DNA from: Bryobacterales bacterium | GTDB taxonomy: Bacteria > Acidobacteriota > Terriglobia > Bryobacterales > Bryobacteraceae | Direction: 5' to 3' | Assembly (NCBI GenBank): GCA_020851555.1 | Contig: JADZCM010000015.1 | Span: 62,001 to 126,000, forward strand | DNA length: 64,000 nucleotides | Part shown: positions 37,613-46,810 of the stretch, piece by piece | Layout: every line of letters starts with the position of its first letter | Position numbering within the stretch: the stretch's first letter is position 1 | Program-made: the position numbers and the translations under genes | The notes under the pieces: generated by a model | What the model was told of the DNA's origin: nothing | The model's database searches: none | What the model saw: only the letters and a program-made list of their open reading frames with translations

Positions 37613-38980
37613 ATGACACAATCGAGGCTCGTGGACCTTCGCACAGTCACTCTTCTGACGTTGCTCGCTTCGGCCCTGGGGGGCGCGCTTCCGTCCCGGG
37701 CGGACGAAGACGATTTCCGGGTCTTCACGGAGCACCCCCGCCTGTTCCTGCAAACGCGCCGTTTGCGTCTTTTGGAGCGGGAGCGGGACCGTCAGTCCCT
37801 GCGATGGCGGCAGTTCAAGCAGCTTGTGGACGGGAAGGCGCAGTGGCCGGAAACCGGCTTTGCGCTGGCGCTCTATGCCCGCGTATCCGGCGAGCAAGCC
37901 GCCTGCCGGGAAGCGGTGCGCTGGGCGCTTGGTCCCGGCGCGGACCTGCGCCAGGCGGCGGTTGTTTTCGACTGGTGCCAGCCGGCCATGACCGCCGCGG
38001 ACCCGGCGGCGCTGGCGGATGTGCTGGAACGCGGCATCGCGGCGCGAAGGGGCCAGCCGGGGCTCCCGGCTGTGCGCGACCGGGTGCTCGCCTCCATCGC
38101 CATTGCCGAAGTGAAGCCCGAACTGGCCGAGGCCGAACTTCGGGCGGTGGTGCAGGACTGGTGGCGCGGCCAGATCGTCCCGGCCATGGCCGCGGGCGCG
38201 GACGCCCTGCCGCGCGACCAGATGCTGGCCCTATTCGAGATTCTCCACGCCATCCGGGATAACCTGAACCTGGACCTGCGGGACCCGCTCCAGGGGTATT
38301 TCCGCGACCTCCCCTACTCCCTGCTCTTAAGCTATTATCCCGGCGCCTACTCCACCGCCGAAAACCAGTACCGTATCCCGGCGGGAGGCCCGACGCGGCC
38401 GGACCCGCGGAGCGCCGTGCTGGCCCGCGCCGGCGACCTCTGCCTGGTGGCTTTCGATTCGAACACGCAGGGCAGCCAGTTCCTTCAAGGGATGCTGACT
38501 CCCGACGCGTTTCTGATGCGCGGCGCCCTCGGCATCCCCTACGAGTTCCTCTGGGCCAACCCGTATCTTCCCGGTTTGAGCTATCACCACGCGCCGCCGT
38601 TTTTCCACGATCAGAGGCTGGGACGCCTCTACGTACGGTCCGACTGGAGCGACGAGGCCACCTGGCTGTGTTACCGCGATGGCAGCCTTCAGTTATTCGA
38701 CCGGAACGGTCTCAAGGTTTCCAGGGCGCAGCCGGCGGCTGCACCGCTCAGGCTCGGCCGTGTGGCGGTCTGGGTCACCCAAGGCGCGGGGACCTACCGG
38801 TTACTGGGGGGAGACCTCGACAAGGTCTTCCTGGCGGGCTTGCGTCCGGGGGGAACTTACGAATTGAAGGCCGGCGAGGAAAAGGCGTACATGGAAACGG
38901 CCGATCCCGGCGGGATCATCGGCATCGCCGCGCCCGAACAGAAGGAGTTCTCCATCCGGGTGAGGGAGTCCCGTCAGTAG
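37613..38980 (+). CDS. Secreted heparinase II/III-like protein
   Basis: 455 aa. Signal peptide (TVTLLTLLASALGGALPSRA). The start of the mature chain, FTEHPRLFLQTRRLRLLER, is how heparinase/alginate-lyase-type proteins begin, and the N-terminal region is a helical toroid-like domain, with a C-terminal beta-rich part (about 270-455: TYRLLGGDLDKVFLAG). I do not see the catalytic Tyr/His motifs well enough to assign a substrate, so lyase activity is uncertain. The ATG at 37613 fits the signal peptide. It overlaps the convergent MBL gene by 7 bp. Confidence 0.55.
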   Translation: MTQSRLVDLRTVTLLTLLASALGGALPSRADEDDFRVFTEHPRLFLQTRRLRLLERERDRQSLRWRQFKQLVDGKAQWPETGFALALYARVSGEQAACREAVRWALGPGADLRQAAVVFDWCQPAMTAADPAALADVLERGIAARRGQPGLPAVRDRVLASIAIAEVKPELAEAELRAVVQDWWRGQIVPAMAAGADALPRDQMLALFEILHAIRDNLNLDLRDPLQGYFRDLPYSLLLSYYPGAYSTAENQYRIPAGGPTRPDPRSAVLARAGDLCLVAFDSNTQGSQFLQGMLTPDAFLMRGALGIPYEFLWANPYLPGLSYHHAPPFFHDQRLGRLYVRSDWSDEATWLCYRDGSLQLFDRNGLKVSRAQPAAAPLRLGRVAVWVTQGAGTYRLLGGDLDKVFLAGLRPGGTYELKAGEEKAYMETADPGGIIGIAAPEQKEFSIRVRESRQ

Positions 38981-39690
38981 TACCAGTCCCTGATACGGAC
39001 GTCGATTCCGCTGCCCTCCAGCAACTTGACCAGCGCGGCCGTGTCCGATCCCAGGTAGTGGTAAGGATAGAGAATCTTCGGCTTGAAAGCCCGGGCCGCC
39101 GCCGCAACCTCCTCGGGGGTCATGGTGAAGGGCTGGTTCATCGGCAGGAAGGCGACGGTGATGTCCTTGAGAGCCAGCATCTCCGGGGTAGCCTGCGTGT
39201 CGCCCGCGACGTAGCATCGCAACCCCCCGAAGGTCATGATGTAGCCGTTGCCTTCCCCCTTGGGATGGAAGATCTGCCCGCCGCCCGCCCGGGGCAGGTT
39301 GTAGGCGGGAACAGCTTCGAAAGCGGTTGGTCCGGCCGTCCGGGTGTCGCCGTTACGCATGACGGTGAGCCCCGGGACGCTCTTGGCGGCCGCCTCCGGG
39401 CCGAGGATGAGCGTGGAGTTCTTCCTGAGCCTCGCGATGGCGGCCGGGTCGAGATGGTCCCCGTGCGTGTGGGTGATCAGGATGACGTCGGCTTGGGGAA
39501 GCCCCTCGTAGCGGTTCTCGCCCACGGGGTCCACGTGAATCACCTGGTCCGCGTTCTCCACCATGAAACTGGCGTGGTTGATGATGGTGAGCCTCACCAG
39601 CCCTGCCGCCGTCTGACCTTCATCGACCGGACGCTTGATCTGGGCCCAGGACAGGCCGAATACCATTGAAAAGAGCAGAACAAGTCGCAT
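38974..39690 (-). CDS. UlaG-like MBL-fold metal-dependent hydrolase, secreted
   Basis: 238 aa. Signal peptide (LVLLFSMVFGLSWAQ). Metallo-beta-lactamase fold of the UlaG branch: strand INHASFMVENADQVIHVDP, zinc motif THTHGDHLD (HxHxDH) and the later ligands in CYVAGDTQATPEM and YPYHYLG. Such enzymes hydrolyse lactones or phosphoesters; the substrate is not visible. AAAGG lies upstream of the ATG at 39690. Next to larB on the same strand, 63 bp downstream of it. Confidence 0.85.
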   Translation of the reverse strand: MRLVLLFSMVFGLSWAQIKRPVDEGQTAAGLVRLTIINHASFMVENADQVIHVDPVGENRYEGLPQADVILITHTHGDHLDPAAIARLRKNSTLILGPEAAAKSVPGLTVMRNGDTRTAGPTAFEAVPAYNLPRAGGGQIFHPKGEGNGYIMTFGGLRCYVAGDTQATPEMLALKDITVAFLPMNQPFTMTPEEVAAAARAFKPKILYPYHYLGSDTAALVKLLEGSGIDVRIRDWYY

Positions 39691-39753
39691 GACGCACCTT
39701 TCGGTCCCATCCATCAGCGCTCACCCGCCCGCGGATCGCTGAAGGCTGGCGCT

Positions 39754-40500
39754 CTACAGTCTGTTGATCAGGCTGGCGACGTACCCCGCGCCGAACCCGT
39801 TGTCGATGTTCACCACCGTGATGTTGCTGGAACAACTGTTGAGCATGGCCAGCAGGGCCGCGAGCCCGTTGAAGCTGGCCCCGTAGCCCACGCTGGTGGG
39901 AACGGCGATCACCGGGCAGCTCACCAATCCGCCGACCACGCTCGGCAGCGCCCCCTCCATGCCCGCGGCCACCACGACCACGCGGGCCTGTACCAGCCGT
40001 TCGCGGCTGCTCATCAGCCGGTGTATGCCCGCCACGCCGATATCGTGGATAGCGTCCACCTCGTTGCCCATGACCTCGGCCGTCACCCGGGCCTCCTCGG
40101 CCACCGGGATGTCGCTGGTGCCGGCGCAGACCACCGCGATCTTGCCCTTGCCGCGGACGGTGCGGTCGCCCCACACCCGGATGGCGCCGCTCAAGGGAAA
40201 ATACTCGGCCTTCCGGATCTTCCTCTTGACGAACGCAGCCGTCTTCGCGTCGGCGCGCGTGATGAGGACGTTTTTCGCGCCCTTTAGCAGGTGCGCCGCA
40301 ATGCCCAACACCTGTTCGGGGGTCTTCCCTTTGGCGAAGATCACTTCGGGCATCCCATGGCGCAGAGCCCTGTGGTGGTCCACCTTGGCGAACCCGAGGT
40401 CCTCGAAAGGCATGTGACGCAACCGGTCCACGGCGGCATCGACGGGCAGTTTCCCGTCGCGCACCTGGGCCAGCAGTTCGCGCATCTGGTCGGCGGTCAT
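39754..40500 (-). CDS. larB: LarB: pyridinium-3,5-biscarboxylic acid mononucleotide synthase
   Basis: 248 aa. First enzyme of the nickel-pincer cofactor pathway: it carboxylates nicotinic acid adenine dinucleotide and releases AMP. The PurE-like domain (about 100-248) carries [42 protein letters not shown] and the C-terminal [18 protein letters not shown], the LarB signature. The N-terminal 90 residues include [21 protein letters not shown] used the ATG at 40500; upstream extension would be unusual for the family. No larC, larE or larA gene is in the window. Confidence 0.92.
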   Translation of the reverse strand: MTADQMRELLAQVRDGKLPVDAAVDRLRHMPFEDLGFAKVDHHRALRHGMPEVIFAKGKTPEQVLGIAAHLLKGAKNVLITRADAKTAAFVKRKIRKAEYFPLSGAIRVWGDRTVRGKGKIAVVCAGTSDIPVAEEARVTAEVMGNEVDAIHDIGVAGIHRLMSSRERLVQARVVVVAAGMEGALPSVVGGLVSCPVIAVPTSVGYGASFNGLAALLAMLNSCSSNITVVNIDNGFGAGYVASLINRL

Positions 40501-40912
40501 CTCAAAGTCTGAGAATAGCAGTTCGAATATGGCGGCAACAGCAGGGTGCAGAGTGGGCGTGCCCAACGTGCTCCGCTGCTTGCCGGCGCTGGCCTGTGCG
40601 TCCTGCGCGATCCTGTCCTCGCAGCAGCAGCCGGCGTTCCGCACCAGTGTACACGTCGTCGAGGTTTCCGTCGTGGCGGCGGGCGCCGGGGAGCTCGCGC
40701 CCGGTCCCTGGCCGGACGCATCGCTGCAGATTGCCGGCCCCAGTCCGGTGGGAGGTGGACGGGATTGCGAGAACTCCCCGCGTGTGCGATGTTGATGCGT
40801 GGCAGCCGTGAAGGACGCGGAGTGGAAGACCCGGGGCGGGAACCAAGGCGCCGCGGCCGGGCAATTTCCCGTCCGGTGCGTTGGCGTTGCCCGGCTGCCG
40901 CAAGGAGGCTCG
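40501..40912. other. Divergent intergenic region, no gene seen
   Basis: Lies between larB and the alpha/beta-hydrolase gene. ORFs cross it but none is supported. A TATTCT (minus strand, 40508-40513) very close to larB could be its -10, with no clear -35. A good Shine-Dalgarno, GGAGG, lies just before 40913. Confidence 0.45.
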
Positions 40913-42898
40913 ATGACGCTGGCACGAGTCGCGCTGGGGCTCCTGGCGCTTCAGGCGATAGCTTTGGGACACGTCACGCGCGTGGTTGTGGAGAGCCGCG
41001 CTCCGCTGGCCGCGAGCGGCCGCCACGTCAAGATTACGGGCCGCTTCTATGGCGAACTTGACCCCAAGGCCCCGCAAAACGCAATCATCAACGACATTCA
41101 ACTGGCTCCCCGCAACGCGCACGGGCGTGTAGAGTACTCGGCCACGTTCACCCTGATCCTGCCCTCCGCCCCGGCCGCGATCAGCGGCGTCCTGCTCTAC
41201 GAGGTGCCCAACCGCGGCAACTCGCCGCTCAACGCCCGGCTCTCCGCCGACGACCTGGCTGCGGGCCACGTCCTGCTCAGCAGCGGCTGGCAGGGGGACC
41301 TCGCCGAACGTACCGGCATGGAGACCATCCGGGTGCCCGTCGCCCGCAACCCGGACGGGAGTTCCATCACCGGACCCGTGTTGGCCCGGCTCATGAACCT
41401 GCCTGCCGGCGCAAATACCGCGCCGCTCACCACCGGCTACGGCGCACTTCTCTATCAGCACCCCGCCTCGATGGATACCGGTTCAGCTTTGCTCACCAGG
41501 CAGGCCTCCGAGGACGGCCAGCTCATTCCCATTCCGAACGCGGACTGGGCCTTCGCCGATTGCAGCCAGGTTCCATTTCCGGGCCGCCCGGACCCGTCCA
41601 GCATCTGCCTCAAGGGGGGATTTCAACCGGATCAGCTTTACCGGGTAGTCTACACGGCCAAGGACCCGCTGGTGCTCGGCATCGGGCTGGCGGCCACCCG
41701 TGACATCGTGTCCTTCTTCCGCTACGAGCAGCGCGACGGCGCCGGGGAATCCAGCCCGCTCGCCGGCCGCATCCGGCACGCCATCGGCAGCGGCACTTCG
41801 CAGTCCGGCAACTTCATCCGGACGTTCATCCACCTGGGTTTCAACCAGGATGAAGAGGGCCGCATCGTCTGGGACGGCGTCAATCCGAACATCGCCGGGC
41901 GGCAGCTTGCGATCAACTTCCGCTTTGCGATTCCGGGCGGCGCGGCGGAGCCTTTCCAGCTTGGCAGCGAGGCCGTGTTGTGGTGGGGTACATACCGCGA
42001 CACCGTCCGCGGGCGGCCCGCGTCCTCGCTGCTGGACCGGTGCCGGGCCACGAAGACCTGTCCCAAAGTCATGGAGACGTTCGGCTCGGCCGAGTTCTGG
42101 GGTCTCCGCATGTCGCCGGGGCTGGTCGGCACCGGAGCCGATGCCGACATACCGCTCCCGCCCGAAGTGCGCCGGTACTACTTTCCGGGCGTTACCCACG
42201 GCGGCGGACGCGGCGGCTTTGACCTGAACCTGAAGCCTCCGGCCGGCTGCGCGCTCGCCGCCAACCCCAACTCGACGGCGGAAAGCATGCGGGCGCTGCG
42301 GCGGGCGCTGATCGACTGGGTGGTCAAGGACGCGCCGCCTCCGGAAAGCCGCTACCCGCTGCTCCAACGGGAGGAACTGGCGGCGCCGGACCGTCGCTCC
42401 ATGGGGTTTCCCGCGATTCCGGGCGCGCCCCTTCCGGACAACATGCTCAACCGCCTGCCAGACCACGACGTCGGCCCGGATTTCCGATACAACGATGTGT
42501 CCGGCGTCGTCTCCCGGCAACCGCCCGCCATCCTTCGCACGATCCCGATGCTGGTCCCGAAGACGGATCCCGACGGCAACGAACAGGCGGGCGTTCCGCT
42601 GATCCTGAACCAGGCGCCCCTCGGCACCTACCTGGGATGGAATGTCACCGCGTCCGGCTACCTCAAAGGACAGACCTGCGGTTTTGCGGGCGGCTTCATC
42701 CCGTTCGCCCGGACCAGAGCCGAGCGGCTGGCAGAGGGCGATCCGCGGCCATCGCTGGAGGAACGCTACGGCACGCACGAAGGATATGTGTCGAGAGTCC
42801 GCGCCGCTGCCGAACGGCTGGTCCGCGAGCGTTTCCTGTTGCCGGAGGACGCCGGCCGGATCATCGAGCAGGCGGAGGCGAGCGCCATTCTGCGCTGA
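40913..42898 (+). CDS. Exported alpha/beta-hydrolase-domain protein (PF20091-like)
   Basis: 661 aa. Signal peptide ([14 protein letters not shown]). The large hydrolase core has a nucleophile region [20 protein letters not shown] (G-T-S-Q-S-G), as in the group of large bacterial proteins annotated alpha/beta hydrolase domain, and [17 protein letters not shown] with a His at the end of the fold. The C-terminal [15 protein letters not shown] is also typical. AAGGAGG lies 4 nt before the ATG at 40913. Ester or amide substrate unknown; the protein is periplasmic or extracellular. Confidence 0.8.
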   Translation: MTLARVALGLLALQAIALGHVTRVVVESRAPLAASGRHVKITGRFYGELDPKAPQNAIINDIQLAPRNAHGRVEYSATFTLILPSAPAAISGVLLYEVPNRGNSPLNARLSADDLAAGHVLLSSGWQGDLAERTGMETIRVPVARNPDGSSITGPVLARLMNLPAGANTAPLTTGYGALLYQHPASMDTGSALLTRQASEDGQLIPIPNADWAFADCSQVPFPGRPDPSSICLKGGFQPDQLYRVVYTAKDPLVLGIGLAATRDIVSFFRYEQRDGAGESSPLAGRIRHAIGSGTSQSGNFIRTFIHLGFNQDEEGRIVWDGVNPNIAGRQLAINFRFAIPGGAAEPFQLGSEAVLWWGTYRDTVRGRPASSLLDRCRATKTCPKVMETFGSAEFWGLRMSPGLVGTGADADIPLPPEVRRYYFPGVTHGGGRGGFDLNLKPPAGCALAANPNSTAESMRALRRALIDWVVKDAPPPESRYPLLQREELAAPDRRSMGFPAIPGAPLPDNMLNRLPDHDVGPDFRYNDVSGVVSRQPPAILRTIPMLVPKTDPDGNEQAGVPLILNQAPLGTYLGWNVTASGYLKGQTCGFAGGFIPFARTRAERLAEGDPRPSLEERYGTHEGYVSRVRAAAERLVRERFLLPEDAGRIIEQAEASAILR

Positions 42899-42971
42899 GG
42901 CCTCCGGCGGCGTCCTGGTTTCACCGCTCACGCACGCGGCGCCCGCCGGGCTCCGCCCCGGCAAGGCCGGC

Positions 42972-43418
42972 TCAGAAGCTGAGAACGTCCCCCGGCTTGA
43001 GACCGTACTTCTTGGCCATTCCTCCCGCCATCTCCAGAACGTAGAGCGCGTCGTGGTTCCCGCCGTAGCTCGGACAGGTCCTGGCTTCCCCCGGACACGG
43101 CGGCGTATCGGCGGAGATCTCGACAATCCGCTTGCCGGCATCGAGCCAGATAATGTCCAGGGGAATGCGGCACTGGAACATCCAATAGGAATGGCGGCCG
43201 GCTGTGGGGTGAACGAAGAGCATCCCGCGGTCCGGAGCGAGGGATTCCCGGAACATCATGCCGCGCTGCAAATCCTCTGGGCGGGTCAAGACCTCCGCGC
43301 GAATCTCGCGGCCGCCGGGCAGCCTGATCTCCATCAAGCCCTCATCCAAGGCCGATTTCCGGGAACAGCCCACAGGTATACACAGCGAGGCGGCGATGAC
43401 CAGGATGAGTCTGCGCAT
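42972..43418 (-). CDS. DUF192 lipoprotein
   Basis: 148 aa. Lipobox IPVGC with Cys18 after a hydrophobic leader (LILVIAASLC), so probably lipid-anchored. The DUF192 domain follows: AEVLTRPEDLQRGMMFRESL, RGMLFVHPTAGRHSYWM, IPLDIIWLDAGKRIVEI and ending GLKPGDVLSF. The function of the family is unknown. I used the ATG at 43418, where the lipoprotein leader begins; no strong ribosome-binding site. Confidence 0.85.
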   Translation of the reverse strand: MRRLILVIAASLCIPVGCSRKSALDEGLMEIRLPGGREIRAEVLTRPEDLQRGMMFRESLAPDRGMLFVHPTAGRHSYWMFQCRIPLDIIWLDAGKRIVEISADTPPCPGEARTCPSYGGNHDALYVLEMAGGMAKKYGLKPGDVLSF

Positions 43419-43771
43419 ACTCAGGAGAAGCCTACCACACGGTTGGAACCGGCGGGCTACCCCACCACTCTGCGGCGCGTTTTCCGGCGGTGCGCCCCTC
43501 TCCGCTAAGGAGATTGCCCTACGAAGCTGCCGACGACGCCGGCGGGCAGGCCCGGGAGCATACCCTGCACGGATGTCCGGCCGGGCGCTCGCGCGGAGAA
43601 GCAAGAACCCCGCCTCAAATCGCCAGCGGGCCCTCATCGGAAGTCCCCGCACTGACGATGAATCCATTGGCCGGCCGGAGCGCGGCTCTCTGAGGCGTGG
43701 ACTCGGCCTACGCCGGCGAACTGAGCCCGGGTCCTCGGAGCGTCTCCGGGCGGTGGAAAGGCGCCTGAACC
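43419..43771. other. Divergent intergenic region, no gene seen
   Basis: Between the DUF192 and HDOD genes. GC-rich, with no recognisable promoter, hairpin or supported ORF. AAAGG before the HDOD start is the only signal seen. Confidence 0.45.
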
Positions 43772-44632
43772 ATGAGTGTTGAAATGACCTCTGATCCGGA
43801 CGTGAAGTTCTGGGCGTTGCGCGAGCTGCCGCCGTTTCCGGCGATCGCGACCAAGCTGCTTCGCCTGTTCGCGGACGACGACGTGGAGATCCGGGAGGTG
43901 GTGAACCTGATCCGCGCCGACACGGCGTTCTCGTCGGAGTTGCTGCGCGTAGCCAATTCGCCCATCTACGGGCTACGGTCGCAGGTCAGCAGCGTGCAGC
44001 ACGCCGTGGTGATTCTGGGCTTTGACCGCATGCGGTCCTTCGCCATGACCATCTCCATGAAGAACTTCCTGAGGACGGCTATGCGCATCGACGTGCTGCG
44101 CCGCGTCTGGCGGCACAGCCTGGCATGCGCGTTGGTCGCCGAGGAGCTGGCCCCGTTGTTCTGGCGCAACGGGGATCGCACTTCCCGTGACCGCGCCTAT
44201 ACGGCCGGACTGCTGCACAACCTGGGACGCCTGGCGCTGCTGGTCAAGTACCCGCAGGAGTACGCCAATCTGCTCGCGGTGGTCTCCGAGAACCCGTTCG
44301 ACGTGCTCGAAACAGAGCGGGAACTTTTCGACGTCGACCATTGCGAGGCCGGTGGCTGGCTGGCCAAGGCCTGGACCTTTCCGCCCGAAATCGCCGAGGT
44401 GGCCGTCAGCCACCACGAACCGCCGGTTAAGGGCGAGGCTGACCTCACGAACCTGGTCCGCTCCGCGGTCCTGCTCACCGACTGGCTCGGTTTTGACGTG
44501 ACGCCCTTGCTGCCGCTCAAGACAGCCGCGGAACTGGAAGCCATGCTGCCCGAATCCGCCTGCGCCTTTCTCGAGGCCGACATGAGCCCTCGCAAGAGGC
44601 TGATCGTCCAGAAACTGGACTCCTTCGACTAG
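43772..44632 (+). CDS. HDOD domain signalling protein
   Basis: 286 aa. HDOD domain (about 15-215), a catalytically degenerate HD relative: LPPFPAIATKLLRLFAD, VNLIRADTAFSSELLRVANSP, VQHAVVILGFDRMR and the middle YTAGLLHNLGRLALL, where the HD-like helix lies. It contains no full HD-GYP residues, so it is unlikely to be a phosphodiesterase. Such proteins act in c-di-GMP, chemotaxis or stress signalling. Stands alone ahead of the zinc-ribbon gene (97 bp). Confidence 0.9.
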   Translation: MSVEMTSDPDVKFWALRELPPFPAIATKLLRLFADDDVEIREVVNLIRADTAFSSELLRVANSPIYGLRSQVSSVQHAVVILGFDRMRSFAMTISMKNFLRTAMRIDVLRRVWRHSLACALVAEELAPLFWRNGDRTSRDRAYTAGLLHNLGRLALLVKYPQEYANLLAVVSENPFDVLETERELFDVDHCEAGGWLAKAWTFPPEIAEVAVSHHEPPVKGEADLTNLVRSAVLLTDWLGFDVTPLLPLKTAAELEAMLPESACAFLEADMSPRKRLIVQKLDSFD

Positions 44633-44729
44633 CGACCCGCCGGCAGCCCCAAAAAAAACTTTCGGTACCAGTTGGCAAGGCCCGCGCAGTTTCGTATAAA
44701 GATGATTGCGGCCTGTTGTAGGAGGATTG

Positions 44730-44933
44730 ATGGTTACCTGTCCTGTGTGTGACGCCCAACTCGACGTGGAAGAGGACGAATTGGACGAGGGCGATCTGAT
44801 CACGTGCGACGAATGCGGCACGGAGTTGCGGGTTCTGGGGTTGGACCCTCTCGAACTGGAACCCGTCGAGGAGGAGGAGGAAGACGAAGAGCTTGAAGGG
44901 GAGGAGAGCGACGACGGGGAGCGGTGGCGTTAG
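44730..44933 (+). CDS. LysW-like zinc ribbon mini-protein with altered C terminus
   Basis: 67 aa, ATG after GGAGG (5-nt spacing). Two CxxC pairs (Cys4/Cys7, Cys26/Cys29) and a very acidic sequence match LysW, the carrier protein of the alpha-aminoadipate lysine/arginine pathway, up to LGLDPLELEP. LysW ends in EDWGE, whose last Glu carries the substrate; here the tail is extended (EEEEEDEELEGEESDDGERWR) and ends in Arg. It is therefore probably not a functional amino-acid carrier. No lysX, lysZ or lysY gene is near. It overlaps the next gene by 41 bp. Confidence 0.75.
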   Translation: MVTCPVCDAQLDVEEDELDEGDLITCDECGTELRVLGLDPLELEPVEEEEEDEELEGEESDDGERWR

Positions 44934-45327
44934 CCGCAGGCAGGTCGTGCTGACAGCCGCCGGCGGAGCCCTCCTCCGGATTCCGCGGAGCGCCGGCGCG
45001 CGCCTCAGCGGAACGCAGTCGCAGACGCGGCAAGCCTACGCCGTGGTGGCGGGGACTGTCTTCCGGGACGACGGGCGGGCGCTTGGCGGCGCGCGGGTCA
45101 CTTTGAAGCCCGCGCCGGAGGAGGGAACGGCTTCCAGGGGCAAGTCTCTCTCCGCCGTCGCGGACCAGAGGGGCGAATTCGCCTTTAGGGTTCCCGCCGG
45201 GCCTATGCGCTATAATGTGGCTGCGGAGGCGCCGGGCTTCAAGGCCCAGGGGAAGTTGGTAAGCGTGAGCGGCGACGAACGGGTGGATATCTACTTCCAG
45301 CTCGAGAGAGAGGGACCTGCGAGATGA
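44893..45327 (+). CDS. Exported carboxypeptidase-regulatory-like domain protein 1
   Basis: 144 aa, TTG start (44893) overlapping the zinc-ribbon gene. The N terminus has a twin-arginine-type signal (SRRQVVLTAAGGALLRIP). The rest is one CarboxypepD_reg-like beta-sandwich: YAVVAGTVFRDDGRALGGAR, DQRGEFAFRVPAGP and YNVAAEAPGF. It has no catalytic part; such single domains resemble the extracellular plug-like domain of Oar-type receptors. ATGA overlap with the next gene. Confidence 0.75.
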   Translation: MKGRRATTGSGGVSRRQVVLTAAGGALLRIPRSAGARLSGTQSQTRQAYAVVAGTVFRDDGRALGGARVTLKPAPEEGTASRGKSLSAVADQRGEFAFRVPAGPMRYNVAAEAPGFKAQGKLVSVSGDERVDIYFQLEREGPAR

Positions 45328-45701
45328 AATTGCCGGCCGGTCTCAGGGCGGGACGGATAGCGCTGGCTCTGGCCTTGCTGGCCGTCACGGTAACGGGCGC
45401 CTATTCTCAGAGGAAGAAAGGGGAGGACCAGAACGCGCGCTCGGTGCAGGGAGTTGTGGAGGACCCGCAGGGGAAGCTTGTGGAAGGGGCCGTCGTCCAA
45501 CTGAAAAATACCAAGTCCCTTCAGGTGCGCTCGTTCATCACACAGAAGGAAGGCAACTACTACTTCCACGGGCTGAACCCGGACGTGGAGTACGAGTTGA
45601 AGGCGGAGTTCAAGGAATTGAGCAGCCCGGTCCGCCGGTTGAGCGTATTTGATTCCAGAAGGAACGCAGTCATAAACCTGAAGCTGGCGCCATCACAATA
45701 A
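45324..45701 (+). CDS. Exported carboxypeptidase-regulatory-like domain protein 2
   Basis: 125 aa. Signal peptide (IALALALLAVTVTGAYSQ), then one CarboxypepD_reg-like domain: VQGVVEDPQGKLVEGAVVQL, TKSLQVRSFITQKEGNYYFH and YELKAEF. Similar in fold to the protein just upstream but with little sequence in common. Start ATG overlaps the upstream TGA. Binding partner unknown. Confidence 0.75.
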   Translation: MKLPAGLRAGRIALALALLAVTVTGAYSQRKKGEDQNARSVQGVVEDPQGKLVEGAVVQLKNTKSLQVRSFITQKEGNYYFHGLNPDVEYELKAEFKELSSPVRRLSVFDSRRNAVINLKLAPSQ

Positions 45702-45732
45702 GCCGCGTTCTGCGGAAAACTGGGAGGAATCA

Positions 45733-46311
45733 ATGAAGCGAATGTTGTTACTGGGTATAGCGGTGTTCGCCGCCTCGGCGCTGTACGGCCAGGAGTTCAA
45801 GCTGGGATCGGCGGTCACCGACTTCAGTCTCCAGGATCTGAGCGGCAACCAGGTCGCCTTCTCAGGTCTGAAGGGCGACCTGACCGTGCTGATGTTCGTC
45901 GCTACGCAGTGCCCCGTGTCGAACGCCTACAACGAGAGGATGAAGGAACTCTACAACGATTACAGCCCGAGAGGCGTGAAATTCGTGGCGGTCAACGCCA
46001 ATAACACCGAACCCGCCGCCGAGGTGGCCGCGCACGCCGCCAAGCACGGTTTCGGGTTCACGGTCTACAAGGACGAGGGCAACCAGGTCGCGGACCGCTT
46101 CGGGGCGCAGGTCACTCCCGAGGTCTTCCTCATCGGCCGCACGGGGACCATCCTCTATCACGGCTCCATAGACGATTCACAGAACGCCGCCAACATCACA
46201 AGCAAGGGGCTTCGGCTCGCGCTCGATTCCACTCTGGCCGGCCAGGCCGTGGCCAAGGCCCAGACCAAGGCCTTCGGCTGCACCATCAAGAGGGTGAAGC
46301 GGGTCTCGTGA
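45733..46311 (+). CDS. Secreted redoxin (AhpC/TSA-like)
   Basis: 192 aa. Signal peptide (LLLGIAVFAASALYGQ), then a thioredoxin-fold peroxiredoxin-like domain: TDFSLQDLSGNQVAF, VLMFVATQCPVSNAYNERM with one active Cys (TQCP) and VTPEVFLIGRTGTILYHG with the cis-Pro. The C-terminal part has a further Cys in FGCTIKR. Probably extracytoplasmic thiol chemistry. It is coupled to the TlpA-like gene by a GTGA overlap. Confidence 0.85.
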   Translation: MKRMLLLGIAVFAASALYGQEFKLGSAVTDFSLQDLSGNQVAFSGLKGDLTVLMFVATQCPVSNAYNERMKELYNDYSPRGVKFVAVNANNTEPAAEVAAHAAKHGFGFTVYKDEGNQVADRFGAQVTPEVFLIGRTGTILYHGSIDDSQNAANITSKGLRLALDSTLAGQAVAKAQTKAFGCTIKRVKRVS

Positions 46312-46787
46312 GAACGGCTTTGGCGCTGGTCCTACTGGGGGCGCTGGCGGGCCTGATGCCCGCCCAGACGCTCCCCCGCCCCATCGACGAGAAGGGCTTC
46401 GCGGAGCTTGTAGCGTCGCACAAGGGCAGGGTTCTGCTGGTTGACTTCTGGGCGACCTGGTGCAGCCCTTGTGTGGAGGAGATGCCTCTGTTGGCGAAAC
46501 TCGACGCCAAGTACCGCGCCCAGGGACTCCGGCTGGTGACCATCTCCTGCGACGAGCCGGAGGACAACCGCAAGGCCGGACAGTTCCTCGCCGAAGCCAA
46601 GGTTTCCGCGCCGGCGTATCACAAGCGCGTGGCGAGCGACGAGCGCTTCATCGAGACGGTGGATGCCAAGTGGAGCGGCGCCCTTCCGGCGCTGTTTCTA
46701 TACGACCGCACGGGCCGGATGGTGCGCTCTTTCATCGGCGAAACCGACATGTCCGCTCTGGAGGCGGCGGTCCGCAAGCTCCTCTGA
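46308..46787 (+). CDS. TlpA-like thioredoxin-fold protein
   Basis: 159 aa, GTG start overlapping the redoxin stop. Signal peptide (ALVLLGALAGLMPAQ). Thioredoxin fold with active site WATWCSPC (Cys52, Cys55) and ALPALFLYDRTGRMVRS with the cis-Pro segment. Probably reduces disulfides outside the cytoplasm, as TlpA/ResA proteins do; the adjacent redoxin is a possible partner. Confidence 0.88.
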   Translation: MRTALALVLLGALAGLMPAQTLPRPIDEKGFAELVASHKGRVLLVDFWATWCSPCVEEMPLLAKLDAKYRAQGLRLVTISCDEPEDNRKAGQFLAEAKVSAPAYHKRVASDERFIETVDAKWSGALPALFLYDRTGRMVRSFIGETDMSALEAAVRKLL

Positions 46788-46810
46788 CTCTTCTGGTATC
46801 TTCGTTCTGT

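Noticed and set aside
37255-37728. 157-codon minus-strand open frame upstream of the heparinase-like gene
   Set aside because: No ribosome-binding site, no domain, and it overlaps the signal-peptide region of a better-supported gene on the other strand.
40502-41461. 319-codon minus-strand open frame upstream of larB
   Set aside because: Mostly antisense to the alpha/beta-hydrolase gene; low-complexity Arg/Gly/Pro-rich translation.
44730-44933. Calling the zinc ribbon a lysine-biosynthesis LysW
   Set aside because: The C-terminal EDWGE is missing and no partner genes are near, so only LysW-like is supported.
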